This document shows, piece after piece, positions 36,063 to 48,622 of a stretch of 64,000 nucleotides of DNA. The position numbers were made by a program, and so were the translations under genes. Source of the DNA: Tautonia plasticadhaerens (lineage in GTDB: Bacteria; Planctomycetota; Planctomycetia; Isosphaerales; Isosphaeraceae); contig NZ_CP036426.1 of NCBI RefSeq assembly GCF_007752535.1, positions 7,688,001 to 7,752,000 on the forward strand, written 5' to 3'. The notes beneath the pieces are model-generated. The model worked only from the letters and a program-made list of their open reading frames with translations, searched no databases and was not told the DNA's origin. Position 1 is the stretch's first letter, and each line of letters begins with the position of its first letter.

Positions 36063-37160
36063 CCGGAGCACGTCCAGGCCGCGATCGAGCGTCGCATCGT
36101 CGACCGCGTACGAGATGCGGACGTGCGTATCTCTCTTGCTGAAGACGTTGCCGGGGATGATCAGCAGGTTCCGCCGGATCGCCTGCTCCACGAAGGCCGA
36201 GGCCGACGGCCAGCCCTCCGGCACCCGGGGGAAGGCGTAGAAGGCCCCGGTGGGCCGGGCCAGGTCATAGCGGCCGGAGAGCGCCTCGGCCACGCGGTCC
36301 CGCTTGCGTCGGTAGGCGTCGATCTGGGCGGAAAGGTCGATCCCCGTCGCCCCGACGACGGCCGATTGCAGCGGGCTCGGGGCGCAGACGAAGGAGAATT
36401 GCTGGAGCTTGGCCATCTCCTGGATCAGCCGGGACGGGCCGTGGGCATACCCCAGCCGCCAGCCGGTCATGCCGTAGGTCTTGCTGAAGCCGTCGACCAC
36501 CAGCACGTCCTCGTTGAACTCGGCCGGGGAGCGGAACGGTTCGTCATAGCAGAATGCCTTGTAGACCTCGTCGCTGACAAGCAAGATCCCGCGGTCCCGG
36601 CAGAGCCTCGCCAGCGCCTCCAGCTCCCCGGCCGGGGCGACCACCCCGGTCGGATTGCCGGGGCTGTTGACGAGGATCGCCTTGGTCTTCGGGGTGATCG
36701 CCGCCGCAATCTCCTCGACCGGGACGCCGAACTCCGGATACGTCTCCACCAGCACCGTCACGCCGCCGGCCAGGGCGATCAGGTTCGGATACATGACGAA
36801 GTACGGGTCGAGGACGATCACCTCGTCCCCCGGGTTCACCGAGCAGCAGATCGCCAGCAGGAGCCCCCCCGCCGTGCCCGAGGTCACCATCACCTGGCGG
36901 TCGGCGTGGCCGAAGGTCGCGTCGACGATCCCCTGCAGCTCCGATCGCAACGCCGGGTCGCCCATCGTCACGGTGTAGGCGTTCTTCCCGGCCCGGATCG
37001 CCTCGCAGGCGAGGTCCTTGATCGGTTCGGGCACGTCGAAGTCCGGCAGGCCGATCGACAGGTTGATCGGGTCGGTCATCGCCTTCGCCATCTCGAAGGC
37101 CTTGCGGATCCCCGAGGCCTCGATCCTGCCCATCCGGTCGGCGATCCACGCGTCATTCAC
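36039..37160 (-). CDS. Class I/II aminotransferase (PLP-dependent)
   Basis: 373 aa fold-type I aminotransferase. GTG at 37160 is chosen because it begins a normal N-terminus (NDAWIADRMGRIEASGIRK) and overlaps the upstream toxin stop. Motifs: INLSIGLPDFDVPEPIKD, AYTVTMGDP, VTSGTAGGLLLAICC, ILVNSPGNPTGVVAPAGELE (NPTG), LLVSDEVYKAFCYDEPF (Asp binding PLP N1), and the PLP-lysine loop VDGFSKTYGMTGWRLGYAHG, then RISYAVDDATLDRGLDVL (Arg that binds substrate carboxylate). The family covers aspartate, aromatic and other amino-acid substrates; specificity is not visible. It is translated from a GTG lying within the toxin gene's end, so it is likely cotranscribed with the toxin-antitoxin module. Confidence 0.93.
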   Translation of the reverse strand: MNDAWIADRMGRIEASGIRKAFEMAKAMTDPINLSIGLPDFDVPEPIKDLACEAIRAGKNAYTVTMGDPALRSELQGIVDATFGHADRQVMVTSGTAGGLLLAICCSVNPGDEVIVLDPYFVMYPNLIALAGGVTVLVETYPEFGVPVEEIAAAITPKTKAILVNSPGNPTGVVAPAGELEALARLCRDRGILLVSDEVYKAFCYDEPFRSPAEFNEDVLVVDGFSKTYGMTGWRLGYAHGPSRLIQEMAKLQQFSFVCAPSPLQSAVVGATGIDLSAQIDAYRRKRDRVAEALSGRYDLARPTGAFYAFPRVPEGWPSASAFVEQAIRRNLLIIPGNVFSKRDTHVRISYAVDDATLDRGLDVLRSLADAGA

Positions 37161-37659
37161 GGTCCGGCCCCCCTTCCGGCTCGCCGGCGAGGCGCAACGC
37201 CTCGACCCGCAACGCATCGGAGACGAAGAACTTGATCTCATCCTTCAGCCGATCGATCAGCGGCCCGACCGACTCGATCAGGCCATCCTGCTTCGCCTCG
37301 ACCAGCACGCCGATCACACCCAAGGGCGAGAGCCCGAGCCTCCTCGCGGCCGCCCGGCCGACGACCTCATCGACGAGCACCGTTTCCGCCCCGACCTCCA
37401 GGACCAACGTCAGCGCCTCCGACTCTCCGGAATCCAATCGAAGCCCCAGCGCGCGGACCCGGTCGAGCGATCCGGAGGGCATCACGTCGACGTAGTCAAG
37501 GCCCCGGACGTCGAGCGGGGCGAGCCGGGCCCTCGGATCGAGTAATTCGGAAGCCACGGCGTTCGGCACCAGGTTCCGGCCGTACTGTTCCTTGAGGAGA
37601 TGGAGCAACCCAAGGTGATTCAGGGCGTGGATCGGGGACGTGTCGCTGACGACGATCAC
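37153..37659 (-). CDS. DUF3368 family toxin (PIN-like nuclease)
   Basis: 168 aa, start at GTG 37659 overlapping the antitoxin stop by four bases. The PIN-like DUF3368 pattern is VVSDTSPIHALNHLGLLHLL (first acidic residue), AVASELLDP, SGESEALTLVLEVGAETVLVDEVVGRAAA (E and D residues of the putative active site), LGLSPLGVIGVLVEAKQDGL and LIDRLKDEIKFF. PIN-type toxins are RNases whose activity is held in check by the cognate antitoxin. The frame is open well upstream but that part has no coding character. Its final codons overlap the aminotransferase GTG by 8 bases. Confidence 0.9.
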   Translation of the reverse strand: MIVVSDTSPIHALNHLGLLHLLKEQYGRNLVPNAVASELLDPRARLAPLDVRGLDYVDVMPSGSLDRVRALGLRLDSGESEALTLVLEVGAETVLVDEVVGRAAARRLGLSPLGVIGVLVEAKQDGLIESVGPLIDRLKDEIKFFVSDALRVEALRLAGEPEGGPDRE

Positions 37660-37916
37660 CGTCGCTGCCTCGCCCGCATCCGCTCGATCGTCGCCATGTC
37701 CTCGTGGAGATCCTCGACCGTCGGCCGATAGATCGGAATATCCCGGGCCCTGAGTTCCCCCTCGAAGGGTGCCCGGGAGGAGAATCCCGCCAGCTTCGCC
37801 GCCGGCCAGAGGGCCAGAAGGCCGATGTCGAACAGCCGGCAGGCCAGCTCGATCCGGGCCTCGCGCTCGTCGAGCCCCGCCTCCCGCAGTTCCTCGTCGG
37901 AGATGATCAGCGGCAT
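37656..37916 (-). CDS. UPF0175 family antitoxin
   Basis: 86 aa. Start at 37916 with GAGGAGC about 8 bases upstream. UPF0175 pattern: ARIELACRLFDIGLLALWPAAKLAG (helix-turn-helix-like core), FEGELRARDIPIYRPTVEDLHED. UPF0175 and DUF3368 genes form a common type II toxin-antitoxin pair; here the antitoxin is first and the stop overlaps the toxin start (GTGA). The module would autoregulate through the antitoxin. The region 37917-38125, between it and the divergent HAD gene, carries TACAAT at 38045, a candidate -10 for the HAD gene. Confidence 0.88.
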   Translation of the reverse strand: MPLIISDEELREAGLDEREARIELACRLFDIGLLALWPAAKLAGFSSRAPFEGELRARDIPIYRPTVEDLHEDMATIERMRARQRR

Positions 37917-38125
37917 CGGTCGATCGCTCCTCGGTCGGGCGGCCCGGGAGGGTCGCCGACGATGGGCCTCTCACCCCGTCATTCTAGCCGACACCGCCCG
38001 CCCCCGCGAGTTCGCCGCCGTCGCCCCACCCTCGACCGATCCGCTACAATCGACCGGCCCGACGACGACACCCCGATCGCCCCCCTCGGGCGACCCGGCC
38101 CCACCCGAGACCGAGCCCGCCCCCG

Positions 38126-38800
38126 ATGCCCGACCCTTCCCCGGCCCGAGCCCTGCTGCTCGACTTCGACGGCACGATCGCCGACACCCTGCCCCTGATC
38201 TTCGACGCCTTCCGGCACGCCGTCTCCCCCTTCGCCGACCGCCTCCCCACCGACGCCGAGGTCGAGGCCACCTTCGGCCCCGCCGAGCGCGAGTGCCTCT
38301 CTGCCTTCGCCCCCGAGCACTGCCTGGACGAGGCCGAGGCCCGGTTCTTCGACCATTACGAGCGCGAACATGAGCGGATGGTCCGCCTGGCCGACGGCAT
38401 GGCCGGCGCGATCGAGCACGCCCGGTCCCTCGGCTGGAAGGTCGGCGTCTTCACCGGCAAGGGACGGCGGGCCGCCCTGTTCTCGCTGGAGGCGCTCGGC
38501 CTGCTCGACCGGGTCGACTGCGTCGTCTCGGGCGACGACGTCGAACGCCCCAAGCCCGACCCCGACGGCCTGCACCGCGCCGCCCGGCTGATGGGGGTCG
38601 ACCCGGGCCTCGTCCTCATGGCCGGCGACAGCCCCGCCGACATCCGGGCCGGCCGGTCCGCGGGCGCCCGCACCTGTGCCGTCACCTGGGCCGCCTTCCA
38701 GCCCGATCGCCTCCTGGCCGAGGCCCCCGACCACTGTTGCTCCCGGGTCGACGAACTGGTCGCCCTGATCGACTCCCTGCACCATGAGGGCCGGGGCTGA
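38126..38800 (+). CDS. HAD-family hydrolase (phosphoglycolate-phosphatase-like)
   Basis: 224 aa, subclass IA HAD with a helical cap. Motif I LLLDFDGTIADTLPLIFDAF (nucleophile Asp and acid Asp), cap region about 20-85, motif II KVGVFTGKGRRAALFSLE, motif III RPKPDPDGLHRAARLMGV (Lys and Asp), motif IV VLMAGDSPADIRAGRSAGAR. This subgroup includes phosphoglycolate phosphatase, beta-phosphoglucomutase and pyrophosphatases; the substrate is not resolved. TACAAT at 38045-38050 is a likely -10 but no good -35 is visible. A short plus-strand neighbour follows after about 110 bases. Confidence 0.9.
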   Translation: MPDPSPARALLLDFDGTIADTLPLIFDAFRHAVSPFADRLPTDAEVEATFGPAERECLSAFAPEHCLDEAEARFFDHYEREHERMVRLADGMAGAIEHARSLGWKVGVFTGKGRRAALFSLEALGLLDRVDCVVSGDDVERPKPDPDGLHRAARLMGVDPGLVLMAGDSPADIRAGRSAGARTCAVTWAAFQPDRLLAEAPDHCCSRVDELVALIDSLHHEGRG

Positions 38801-38909
38801 TCCCCCGGCCCCCGACCGGTTACGATGAGGTTTCGCCGATCGGTCCGCCGTTCGCACCTCATGGGCATCGGCATCCGGCCATCCGCCCCCCGGCCCCCGA
38901 GTCCCTCCC

Positions 38910-39815
38910 ATGCCCGTGCTCGACCGCGAGGAATACATCGAGCAAGCCTACTTCTTCCGGGCCTTCCGCGAGCGGGTCCTCGACGGCATCCCCTCGCAGG
39001 ACGTGCTCGCCCGGATCGGCGAGGAGCTGCTCTCGACCACCCGGCTGCCGATGGCCGTCGGCTTCATGCACGCCGAGATGAAGGTCAGTGGCCTGATGGG
39101 ACCGGCCATGTGGCGGCTGACGCACTATTTCGCCCCCTTCCAGGCCTACGTGATCGCCAAGGCCGAGGAGGAGGTATTCAACCGGTTCCCGATGGACCAG
39201 GCCCTGCTCGTCCTCGAGCGCGAGGCCCGATACCGGGCCGAGGACCCGACCCCCGCCGGCCTGTTCGTCTACCAGTTCGAGGCCGTCAGCCGGAACCGAC
39301 TCGGCTACGGCGGCGGGCTCGACGCCATGGCCGCCGACCCCGTCTTCGACGAACCATGGCGAGACTACATCGCCCTGCTCAACGCCCGCCTCGGGGACGT
39401 CGACTTCGCCGACCTGATCTATTCCCGGTCCGCCTTCCTCGTCTCCCAGATGCGCCGCAAGGACCCCGACTTCGCCCCGAAGTTTCCCATCCTCTTCGGG
39501 GAGAAGGAGGGCAAGATCGCCCGGGCCAACCGGGGCCGCGACCCGCTCTACCTCTTCTCCGCGCTGCAGCGCCAGCTCAACTACCCCGAGGTCCCCCGCC
39601 CGAAGCGTCCCGACGAGGCCGAATCCCGCCTGAAGCTGCTGGAGCAGCAGGTCAAGCTCCTCGAAAATCGCCTGAAGCTCGTCGAGGTCGACCTCAAGGG
39701 GGACATCGACCTCAACCAGCTCCGCGTCCGTCCCGAGGACACCGCCGGCACCCCCGACCACTGGGGCCTCAAGGCCGGAGACCTCGACGACCCCCCGATC
39801 GGCCCCGAGGACTAG
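38910..39815 (+). CDS. Conserved planctomycete-type protein of unknown function
   Basis: 301 aa, start 38910 with CGAGTCCC upstream only, so the start is by frame and length. No domain is recognised. It is mostly helical (LDREEYIEQAYFFRAFRERV, RIGEELLSTTRLPMAVGFMH, YVIAKAEEEVFNRFPMDQAL, FADLIYSRSAFLVSQMRRKD), then LFGEKEGKIARANRGRDPLY and a C-terminal coiled coil RLKLLEQQVKLLENRLKLVE. No signal peptide or transmembrane segment. It stops 5 bases before the FG-GAP gene, so the pair is probably an operon; a role for it is not evident. Confidence 0.7.
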   Translation: MPVLDREEYIEQAYFFRAFRERVLDGIPSQDVLARIGEELLSTTRLPMAVGFMHAEMKVSGLMGPAMWRLTHYFAPFQAYVIAKAEEEVFNRFPMDQALLVLEREARYRAEDPTPAGLFVYQFEAVSRNRLGYGGGLDAMAADPVFDEPWRDYIALLNARLGDVDFADLIYSRSAFLVSQMRRKDPDFAPKFPILFGEKEGKIARANRGRDPLYLFSALQRQLNYPEVPRPKRPDEAESRLKLLEQQVKLLENRLKLVEVDLKGDIDLNQLRVRPEDTAGTPDHWGLKAGDLDDPPIGPED

Positions 39816-39819
39816 CCCG

Positions 39820-41070
39820 ATGCGAATCCGCCCGATCCCGGCGCTCCTACCGGCCCTCGCCTGTTCCCTCGCGGTCGCCGACGACCCTCCTGCGCCCCGC
39901 CCCCTGCCCGCCTTCGATCGCATCGTCCTCGACGACGACTTCCCCGGCGCCTACCAGGTCGAGGTCGCCGACGTCGACGCCGACGGCCGACCCGACGTCA
40001 TCGCCCTCGGCGGCGGGACGTGCGCCTGGTACCGGAACCCCTCCTGGCGGAAACGGATCATCACCGGGCCCGACGCCACCCCCGGCATCATCTCCTCCGC
40101 CGCGACCGACCTCGACGGCGACGGCCGTGCCGAGGTCGCCATCGCCTACGACTTCGCCATGCTCGAACCGAAGCGAGGCTCCCTCGGCCTCGCCTCCCCC
40201 GGCGACTCGCCCGACGACCCCTGGACCTTCCGGCCGCTCGTCGAGGTCCCCAGCATCCACCGGGTCCGATGGGCCGACGTCGACGGCGACGGCCGCCCCG
40301 ACCTCGTCGTCGCCCCCCTCTTCGGGCCCGAAGCCGCATCGCCGTCCTTCCAGCAGGCTCTGGCCGTCCTGGTCGTCTACCCGAATGTCGAGAAGGGTGC
40401 CGACCTGCCGGAACCGGACCGGGTCAACCGGGTCCCGGTCCAGCACGCCATCGCCATCGAGAGGGCCCCCGGCTCGGCCCGGGACGCCGTCCTCTCGGCC
40501 AACAACCTCGGTGTGACCTTCCACCGCGCCCTCGACTCCTCCTTCTTGCCCGCCGAGCAGGTGGAATTCCGCCTACCGATCGTCCGAGGGGCCTTCGGCC
40601 CCGCCCCCCAGCGGGGAGCGAGCGAGGTCCACCTCGGGAGACGGTCGGACGCCCGGGCCCTGCTCGTGACCATCGAACCCTGGCACGGCACGACGGTCGC
40701 CGCCTACGAGGCCCCACTCGTCCCCCACCGTCTCCTCGGCCGGGTCCCCGGCGCCTTCGGGCCCCGGGTCATCCTGGACGATTCCCTCGACGAGGGGCAC
40801 GCCCTCTGGCTCGCCGACGTGAACGGCGACGGCATCGATGAGGTCTTCGCCGGACACCGGGGCGAGGACCACCGCGTCTCCGCCTACCACCATGACGGCT
40901 CGTCCTGGGTCCGCACCGTCCTCGATCGCGACATCGCCGCCCAGGATCTCCGGGGCGGAGACCTCGACGGCGACGGCACGCCCGATGTCGTCGCGGTCGG
41001 CGGCTCGACCCACAACGTCGTCTGGTATCGGCCTCATTCCGGCGACACGCGGAATCCCCCCCGCGAATGA
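39820..41070 (+). CDS. Secreted FG-GAP/VCBS-repeat protein
   Basis: 416 aa. Signal peptide MRIRPIPALLPALACSLAVAD, then a beta-propeller of VCBS/FG-GAP repeats. The Ca-binding-loop motif D-x-D-G-D-G-x-x-D is repeated: VADVDADGRPDVIA, TDLDGDGRAEVAIAYD, ADVDGDGRPDLVVAP, ADVNGDGIDEVFAGH, GDLDGDGTPDVVAVGG. These repeats form integrin-like propellers that bind proteins or glycans outside the cell. Length and repeat count suggest about seven blades. It follows the unknown gene by five bases and so is likely translationally coupled. Confidence 0.88.
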   Translation: MRIRPIPALLPALACSLAVADDPPAPRPLPAFDRIVLDDDFPGAYQVEVADVDADGRPDVIALGGGTCAWYRNPSWRKRIITGPDATPGIISSAATDLDGDGRAEVAIAYDFAMLEPKRGSLGLASPGDSPDDPWTFRPLVEVPSIHRVRWADVDGDGRPDLVVAPLFGPEAASPSFQQALAVLVVYPNVEKGADLPEPDRVNRVPVQHAIAIERAPGSARDAVLSANNLGVTFHRALDSSFLPAEQVEFRLPIVRGAFGPAPQRGASEVHLGRRSDARALLVTIEPWHGTTVAAYEAPLVPHRLLGRVPGAFGPRVILDDSLDEGHALWLADVNGDGIDEVFAGHRGEDHRVSAYHHDGSSWVRTVLDRDIAAQDLRGGDLDGDGTPDVVAVGGSTHNVVWYRPHSGDTRNPPRE

Positions 41071-41237
41071 CCCCACCAGCTCGGACTTCGTCGCCCCCGA
41101 CCGCCGACGCCTCTCGGGCGGCGATCGGGGTCGGGCGCCAGTCATGATCGGCACGTCGGTCGACCGCCCCCCGAGGTCGACACTCGGCGGCGTCGGGCTC
41201 ATCCCTCCATTCGATCGGGCCTCGTCCGTCGGAGGCC

Positions 41238-41717
41238 TCAGCGCCGTCGGAGCCAATAGGCGGCGAGGATGGCCGCCGTACCCCCCAGGTAGAGTGCACC
41301 GGCCATGGGAGAAGCGAACCAGGAGAAGACCCCCGCCGGCAAACCGATGGCCAGGACCATCGTCACCACGCAATCCGACGCTTCGTCCAGGCCCCTGCGT
41401 CGGCGCCGGGACTGGACCGTGAACCGCCGACGGGGTCGGCGTCGCAAAACTTCCAGCACGCCGAGGGTCGCGGTGAGGAAGATCAGCATCCCGGTTGCCG
41501 TCGAGGCAAGCTTCGCCGAGGGGGCATCCCCCAACGACCCCGAGAGAGCCCGATGGGCCCCGAAAAGCACGCCGCAGATCGCCACGACGAACATCAGGTC
41601 GATCACCTTCGTGCCCGTACGCGGCCCACTCCGGACCAGGTCCTCCGCGCCAGGCGCTGCGTCGGGGTCGACGGGAGGGATCGAAGGGTGGCCACCCTCT
41701 TCCATGCCCTTGACCAT
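41238..41717 (-). CDS. Small four-helix membrane protein, unknown function
   Basis: 159 aa. Four hydrophobic segments are visible: VIDLMFVVAICGVLFGAHRA, ASTATGMLIFLTATLGVLEV, CVVTMVLAIGLPAGVFSWFA and AGALYLGGTAAILAAYWL, with a basic loop RRRPRRRFTVQSRRRRRGLD between the second and third that would face the cytoplasm. The N-terminal 38 residues are soluble and acidic. Start at 41717 is preferred (GAAGGG about 9 bases upstream) over ATG 41705. No family assigned. Confidence 0.6.
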   Translation of the reverse strand: MVKGMEEGGHPSIPPVDPDAAPGAEDLVRSGPRTGTKVIDLMFVVAICGVLFGAHRALSGSLGDAPSAKLASTATGMLIFLTATLGVLEVLRRRPRRRFTVQSRRRRRGLDEASDCVVTMVLAIGLPAGVFSWFASPMAGALYLGGTAAILAAYWLRRR

Positions 41718-41832
41718 TGATACAGCCCTTCGACCTCGATTCGTTTGCAGCCCCTCGACCTCGATTCGATGATACCCGGGACGGCGAGTCCCGGCCTGCT
41801 GCCGATCGGCGAACGCGGGCGGCGCAACGGCG

Positions 41833-41868
41833 GACGCCCCGCATCAACGTGGGTTGATGCGGGGCGTC
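41833..41868 (-). terminator. rRNA operon terminator hairpin
   Basis: A 16-bp perfect stem (GACGCCCCGCATCAAC at 41833-41848 and its complement at 41853-41868) with a 4-base loop, 11 bases beyond the 5S 3' end. No U-tract follows, but location and stem strength mark it as the end of the rRNA transcript. Confidence 0.75.
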
Positions 41869-41879
41869 GCGGTGTGGGA

Positions 41880-41986
41880 CCCGGCGATGACCGACTTTCG
41901 CGCCGGAGCACTATCATGGGCCCCGCGAGCTTAACGGCCGTGTTCGGGATGGGAACGGGTGTGGCCTCGCGGGTGTGGTCGCCGGG
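41880..41986 (-). rRNA. rrf: 5S ribosomal RNA
   Basis: Helix I is formed by CCCGGCGA at the 5' end (about 41986) and TCGCCGGG at the 3' end (about 41880). Internally the conserved CCGAACACGGCCGTTAAG loop region is present on the minus strand (read left from about 41945). The distance to the 23S 3' end is about 246 bases and the gene is last in the operon. Exact ends are within a few bases. Confidence 0.9.
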
Positions 41987-42232
41987 GAGGCGGCCGTCGC
42001 GTCGACTGCGAGACGCGGCGGCCGCGTGGGCCCTGCAGGCCGCCCCGACCCGGGGGGGTCGGGGACGCAACAATCAATCAGGTCGCGGAGAACTGTCGAC
42101 CAGGACGCGGACCCGTCGGGATGCGTCGGGGTCGACGCGTCGGGGTCGTGCGGTGAAACGCGGGGGTGTTGCGCGATTGGGCCACGCCGGGCCCGCCCGG
42201 TCGCCGCGTGGGGCGGCGGGGGCGGGTCGGGG

Positions 42233-45050
<2,818 letters not shown>

Positions 45051-45754
45051 GCCGACCCGGCCCCGACGCTGCGTGTGAGGCAGCGGCGGGACCCAACGGG
45101 CCCGCGTGACCACGCTCCCCCGCGGCTCGGCCCTCGCCTCCCGGCGACGCCGATCCGCACCGACGACCTCGCGTCGTCGACTTCCGATCATCCGAAGGGT
45201 CTACGTTCTGGTCTGTGCGCGAGCGCCGGGCGGCGGCGACGGAAAGTGTGATTGGCACTTCAAACCGCTGCCCGGTGGAGGTGCTCGCGCGTTCTTCGCG
45301 ACAAATTGTTGCGCGATCGATGCAATCGATCGCGGCCTGCCGGATTGTCAAAGAATGCCCGGGGCCTGACGCCCCGGGCCGGGCGGCCATGCGATGCGTC
45401 CCGCCCGTGAAGGCGGGCCGCAACGCCCTGGCCGGGGGGCGGGGCCGTCCCCGCGGGGGAGACGGCCACGCCCCCCGCCCAGGGCGGGGGGGCGAATGCG
45501 GTCGATCGCGCGACGAATCCACGTCTCAAGGCGTGTGCGTCCGAATGCCGTGCAGCCGGCGAGGGCCATCGGGCCGCCGGCCGCATCGCCGGGGCGATGC
45601 GGCGGCCGTTCGATGGCGGATCACGTCCGCCTGGTGGCGGGCCCGCGTGGGGGGACGGCGACGGCGTCGGCCGGTGCCGCCCCGGTGCGGGGCCGATGTG
45701 GCTCATGGCCGCGGGGCGGGCCCCTCGGACGCATGGCCAATCAGTCATCCTTAG
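45051..45754 (-). other. 16S-23S spacer without tRNA genes
   Basis: About 700 bases between the two large rRNAs. No tRNA T-loop pattern or cloverleaf could be found on the minus strand. It contains a 63-base long nested hairpin at 45424-45486 (arm CGCCCTGGCCGGGGGGCG), a GC-rich palindrome (CCCGGGGC near 45358) and a boxA-like site at 45342-45358. Sequence 45055-45075 pairs with 42205-42232 in the 23S processing stalk. Confidence 0.7.
45342..45358 (-). promoter_or_regulatory. boxA-like antitermination site in the 16S-23S spacer
   Basis: GCATTCTTTGACAATCC on the minus strand. A close copy GGCATCTTTGGCAATCC lies in the 16S leader at 47737-47753. The bacterial boxA consensus is TGCTCTTTAACA; such sites upstream of both large rRNAs load the Nus/antitermination complex. 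Confidence 0.55.
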
Positions 45755-47277
<1,523 letters not shown>

Positions 47278-47736
47278 GTGCGGCACGCCGCCGAAGCGAC
47301 CCGCCGCCGACTCCCGAACGAGTTCGAGTGGTCGAATTCCCTCGCCGGCAGGCCCCAGTTGAGGACGCCCCGCGAAGGGCCCCCTCGACGCCTGCCGACT
47401 CGTCTCTGCGTCCCGCCCGCGACCGCTCGGCCGGAGCCTCGCGATCGCCTTCGCGGCGGGCGGCCCTGATGCCGTCTCCGTCGCCGACCCCCCTCGCGGG
47501 CACGCCGGCGGACCTGGACGCCACCATCGGCCGGCCTTGGGCCCCGACCGTTGTCGGGGCCCGACGGCTGATGATCCTCGCCGAAACTGAACAGCGCTCG
47601 GCTCACACACGCCTCCCGCCGCCGTCGCCTCCCGGCGACCGGCGGGCCGGCCCCCCCCGCCCGCCGCGGCCCCGTTGCCGGTGCCGCGACGCTCAGTGAA
47701 GGGCCGATTGCGTTTGATTCAATCGGGCGATCGACC

Positions 47737-47753
47737 GGATTGCCAAAGATGCC
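47737..47753 (-). promoter_or_regulatory. boxA-like antitermination site in the 16S leader
   Basis: GGCATCTTTGGCAATCC on the minus strand, with flanking CGGTCGATCGCCCG. The same core occurs in the 16S-23S spacer at 45342-45358 (differing at few bases), followed in both cases by ATCGATTG-like sequence. A pair of matching sites before 16S and 23S is the usual arrangement for rRNA antitermination. Confidence 0.55.
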
Positions 47754-47938
47754 GCCGGCCCGAGGACACGGCGAGCCACCGACTCGACCCCGGTTCGCGG
47801 GCCCGCCCCATCGTCGCCGATGGGCCGGCCCCCCGGGATCACTCCTACGTCGCGTCGGGCCGCCCGGTTCGCTCGCGTGGTGCAAGCGTCGGGATGCGTC
47901 CGAACGGCGGCGTCACGGTGCCTCGCACAGGTGAGAAC

Positions 47939-47960
47939 GGGCCGCCTTTCTCGGCGGCCC
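47939..47960 (-). other. Hairpin at the start of the rRNA transcript
   Basis: GGGCCGCC / GGCGGCCC stem (8 bp) around a 6-base loop, 33 bases downstream of the predicted -10 (47993). Function unknown; may be part of the leader RNA's processing or an attenuator-like structure. Confidence 0.4.
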
Positions 47961-47992
47961 GCGTCAGGTGTGTCTCACCGGCGACAAGGGAC

Positions 47993-48020
47993 ATAATACC
48001 CTGGAATCGAATCGGGTCAA
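47993..48020 (-). promoter_or_regulatory. rRNA operon promoter
   Basis: Reading leftward: TTGACC (48020-48015), 16-base spacer, TATTAT (47998-47993), each one mismatch from the sigma-70 consensus. The transcript would begin near 47986 and carry a leader of about 700 bases before 16S. No second strong promoter was found in the leader. Confidence 0.75.
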
Positions 48021-48622
48021 CAGGCTGGCGGTTTTTCTCAAGAACTCGGCCTTCCCTGTCGACACACGTCGCCGATTCCTGGCCGGCAATTTGGAGCGGA
48101 TCTGCCCCCGGATTCCGCTTAACGACGACGGGAGCTTCCTTCCATCATCCACCGCTCGACGGCGCACGTCCCGGTGATTCGACGGTTTCCCGGGCCTTGG
48201 CCGCCGCCGAACTCAGGGCGGGCCCCTCAGGACCGTGACGGTCCGACGGGCCCGGAGCCGACCGGATCGACGCCGGCCGGGAGGACCATGGGCCTGGCTT
48301 GCCATGGTCGTCGGCGACAGTAGCGACCGGACGAGATCGCCCAGGGCTCCCGCGCAATCGACGGCGTCGGTATCGGGAAGTCCACCGCCGGTTTCAGCCA
48401 CGGAATCCCGGCCGGGCGAGGACTCGTGGCGCCGGTGCTGTGATCGACGGACATGCCGCCTGGCGAGTCGTCGGCAACAGCCAGCCCCCCAGTAGGGGTT
48501 CGTCCCGGGCGTCGGGAGGCTGGCCCGACGAGGCCGCGGATCGGCTCCGTCGGCCTGGGATCGAGCCCTGTCGCATCCCGTCTTCTCGGGCGAGGGCGGG
48601 GGCTGGATGGCAGGCCCTCGGC
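48021..48622. other. Gap between the rRNA promoter and accC
   Basis: About 600 bases with no credible CDS. A modest hairpin (GACCATGG / CCATGGTC) is at 48284-48309. No tRNA is seen. Probably the accC transcript end and upstream region of the rRNA promoter. Confidence 0.5.

Noticed and set aside
45051-45754. tRNA-Ile or tRNA-Ala between 16S and 23S
   Set aside because: No GTTCRANNC T-loop or cloverleaf could be found on the transcribed strand.
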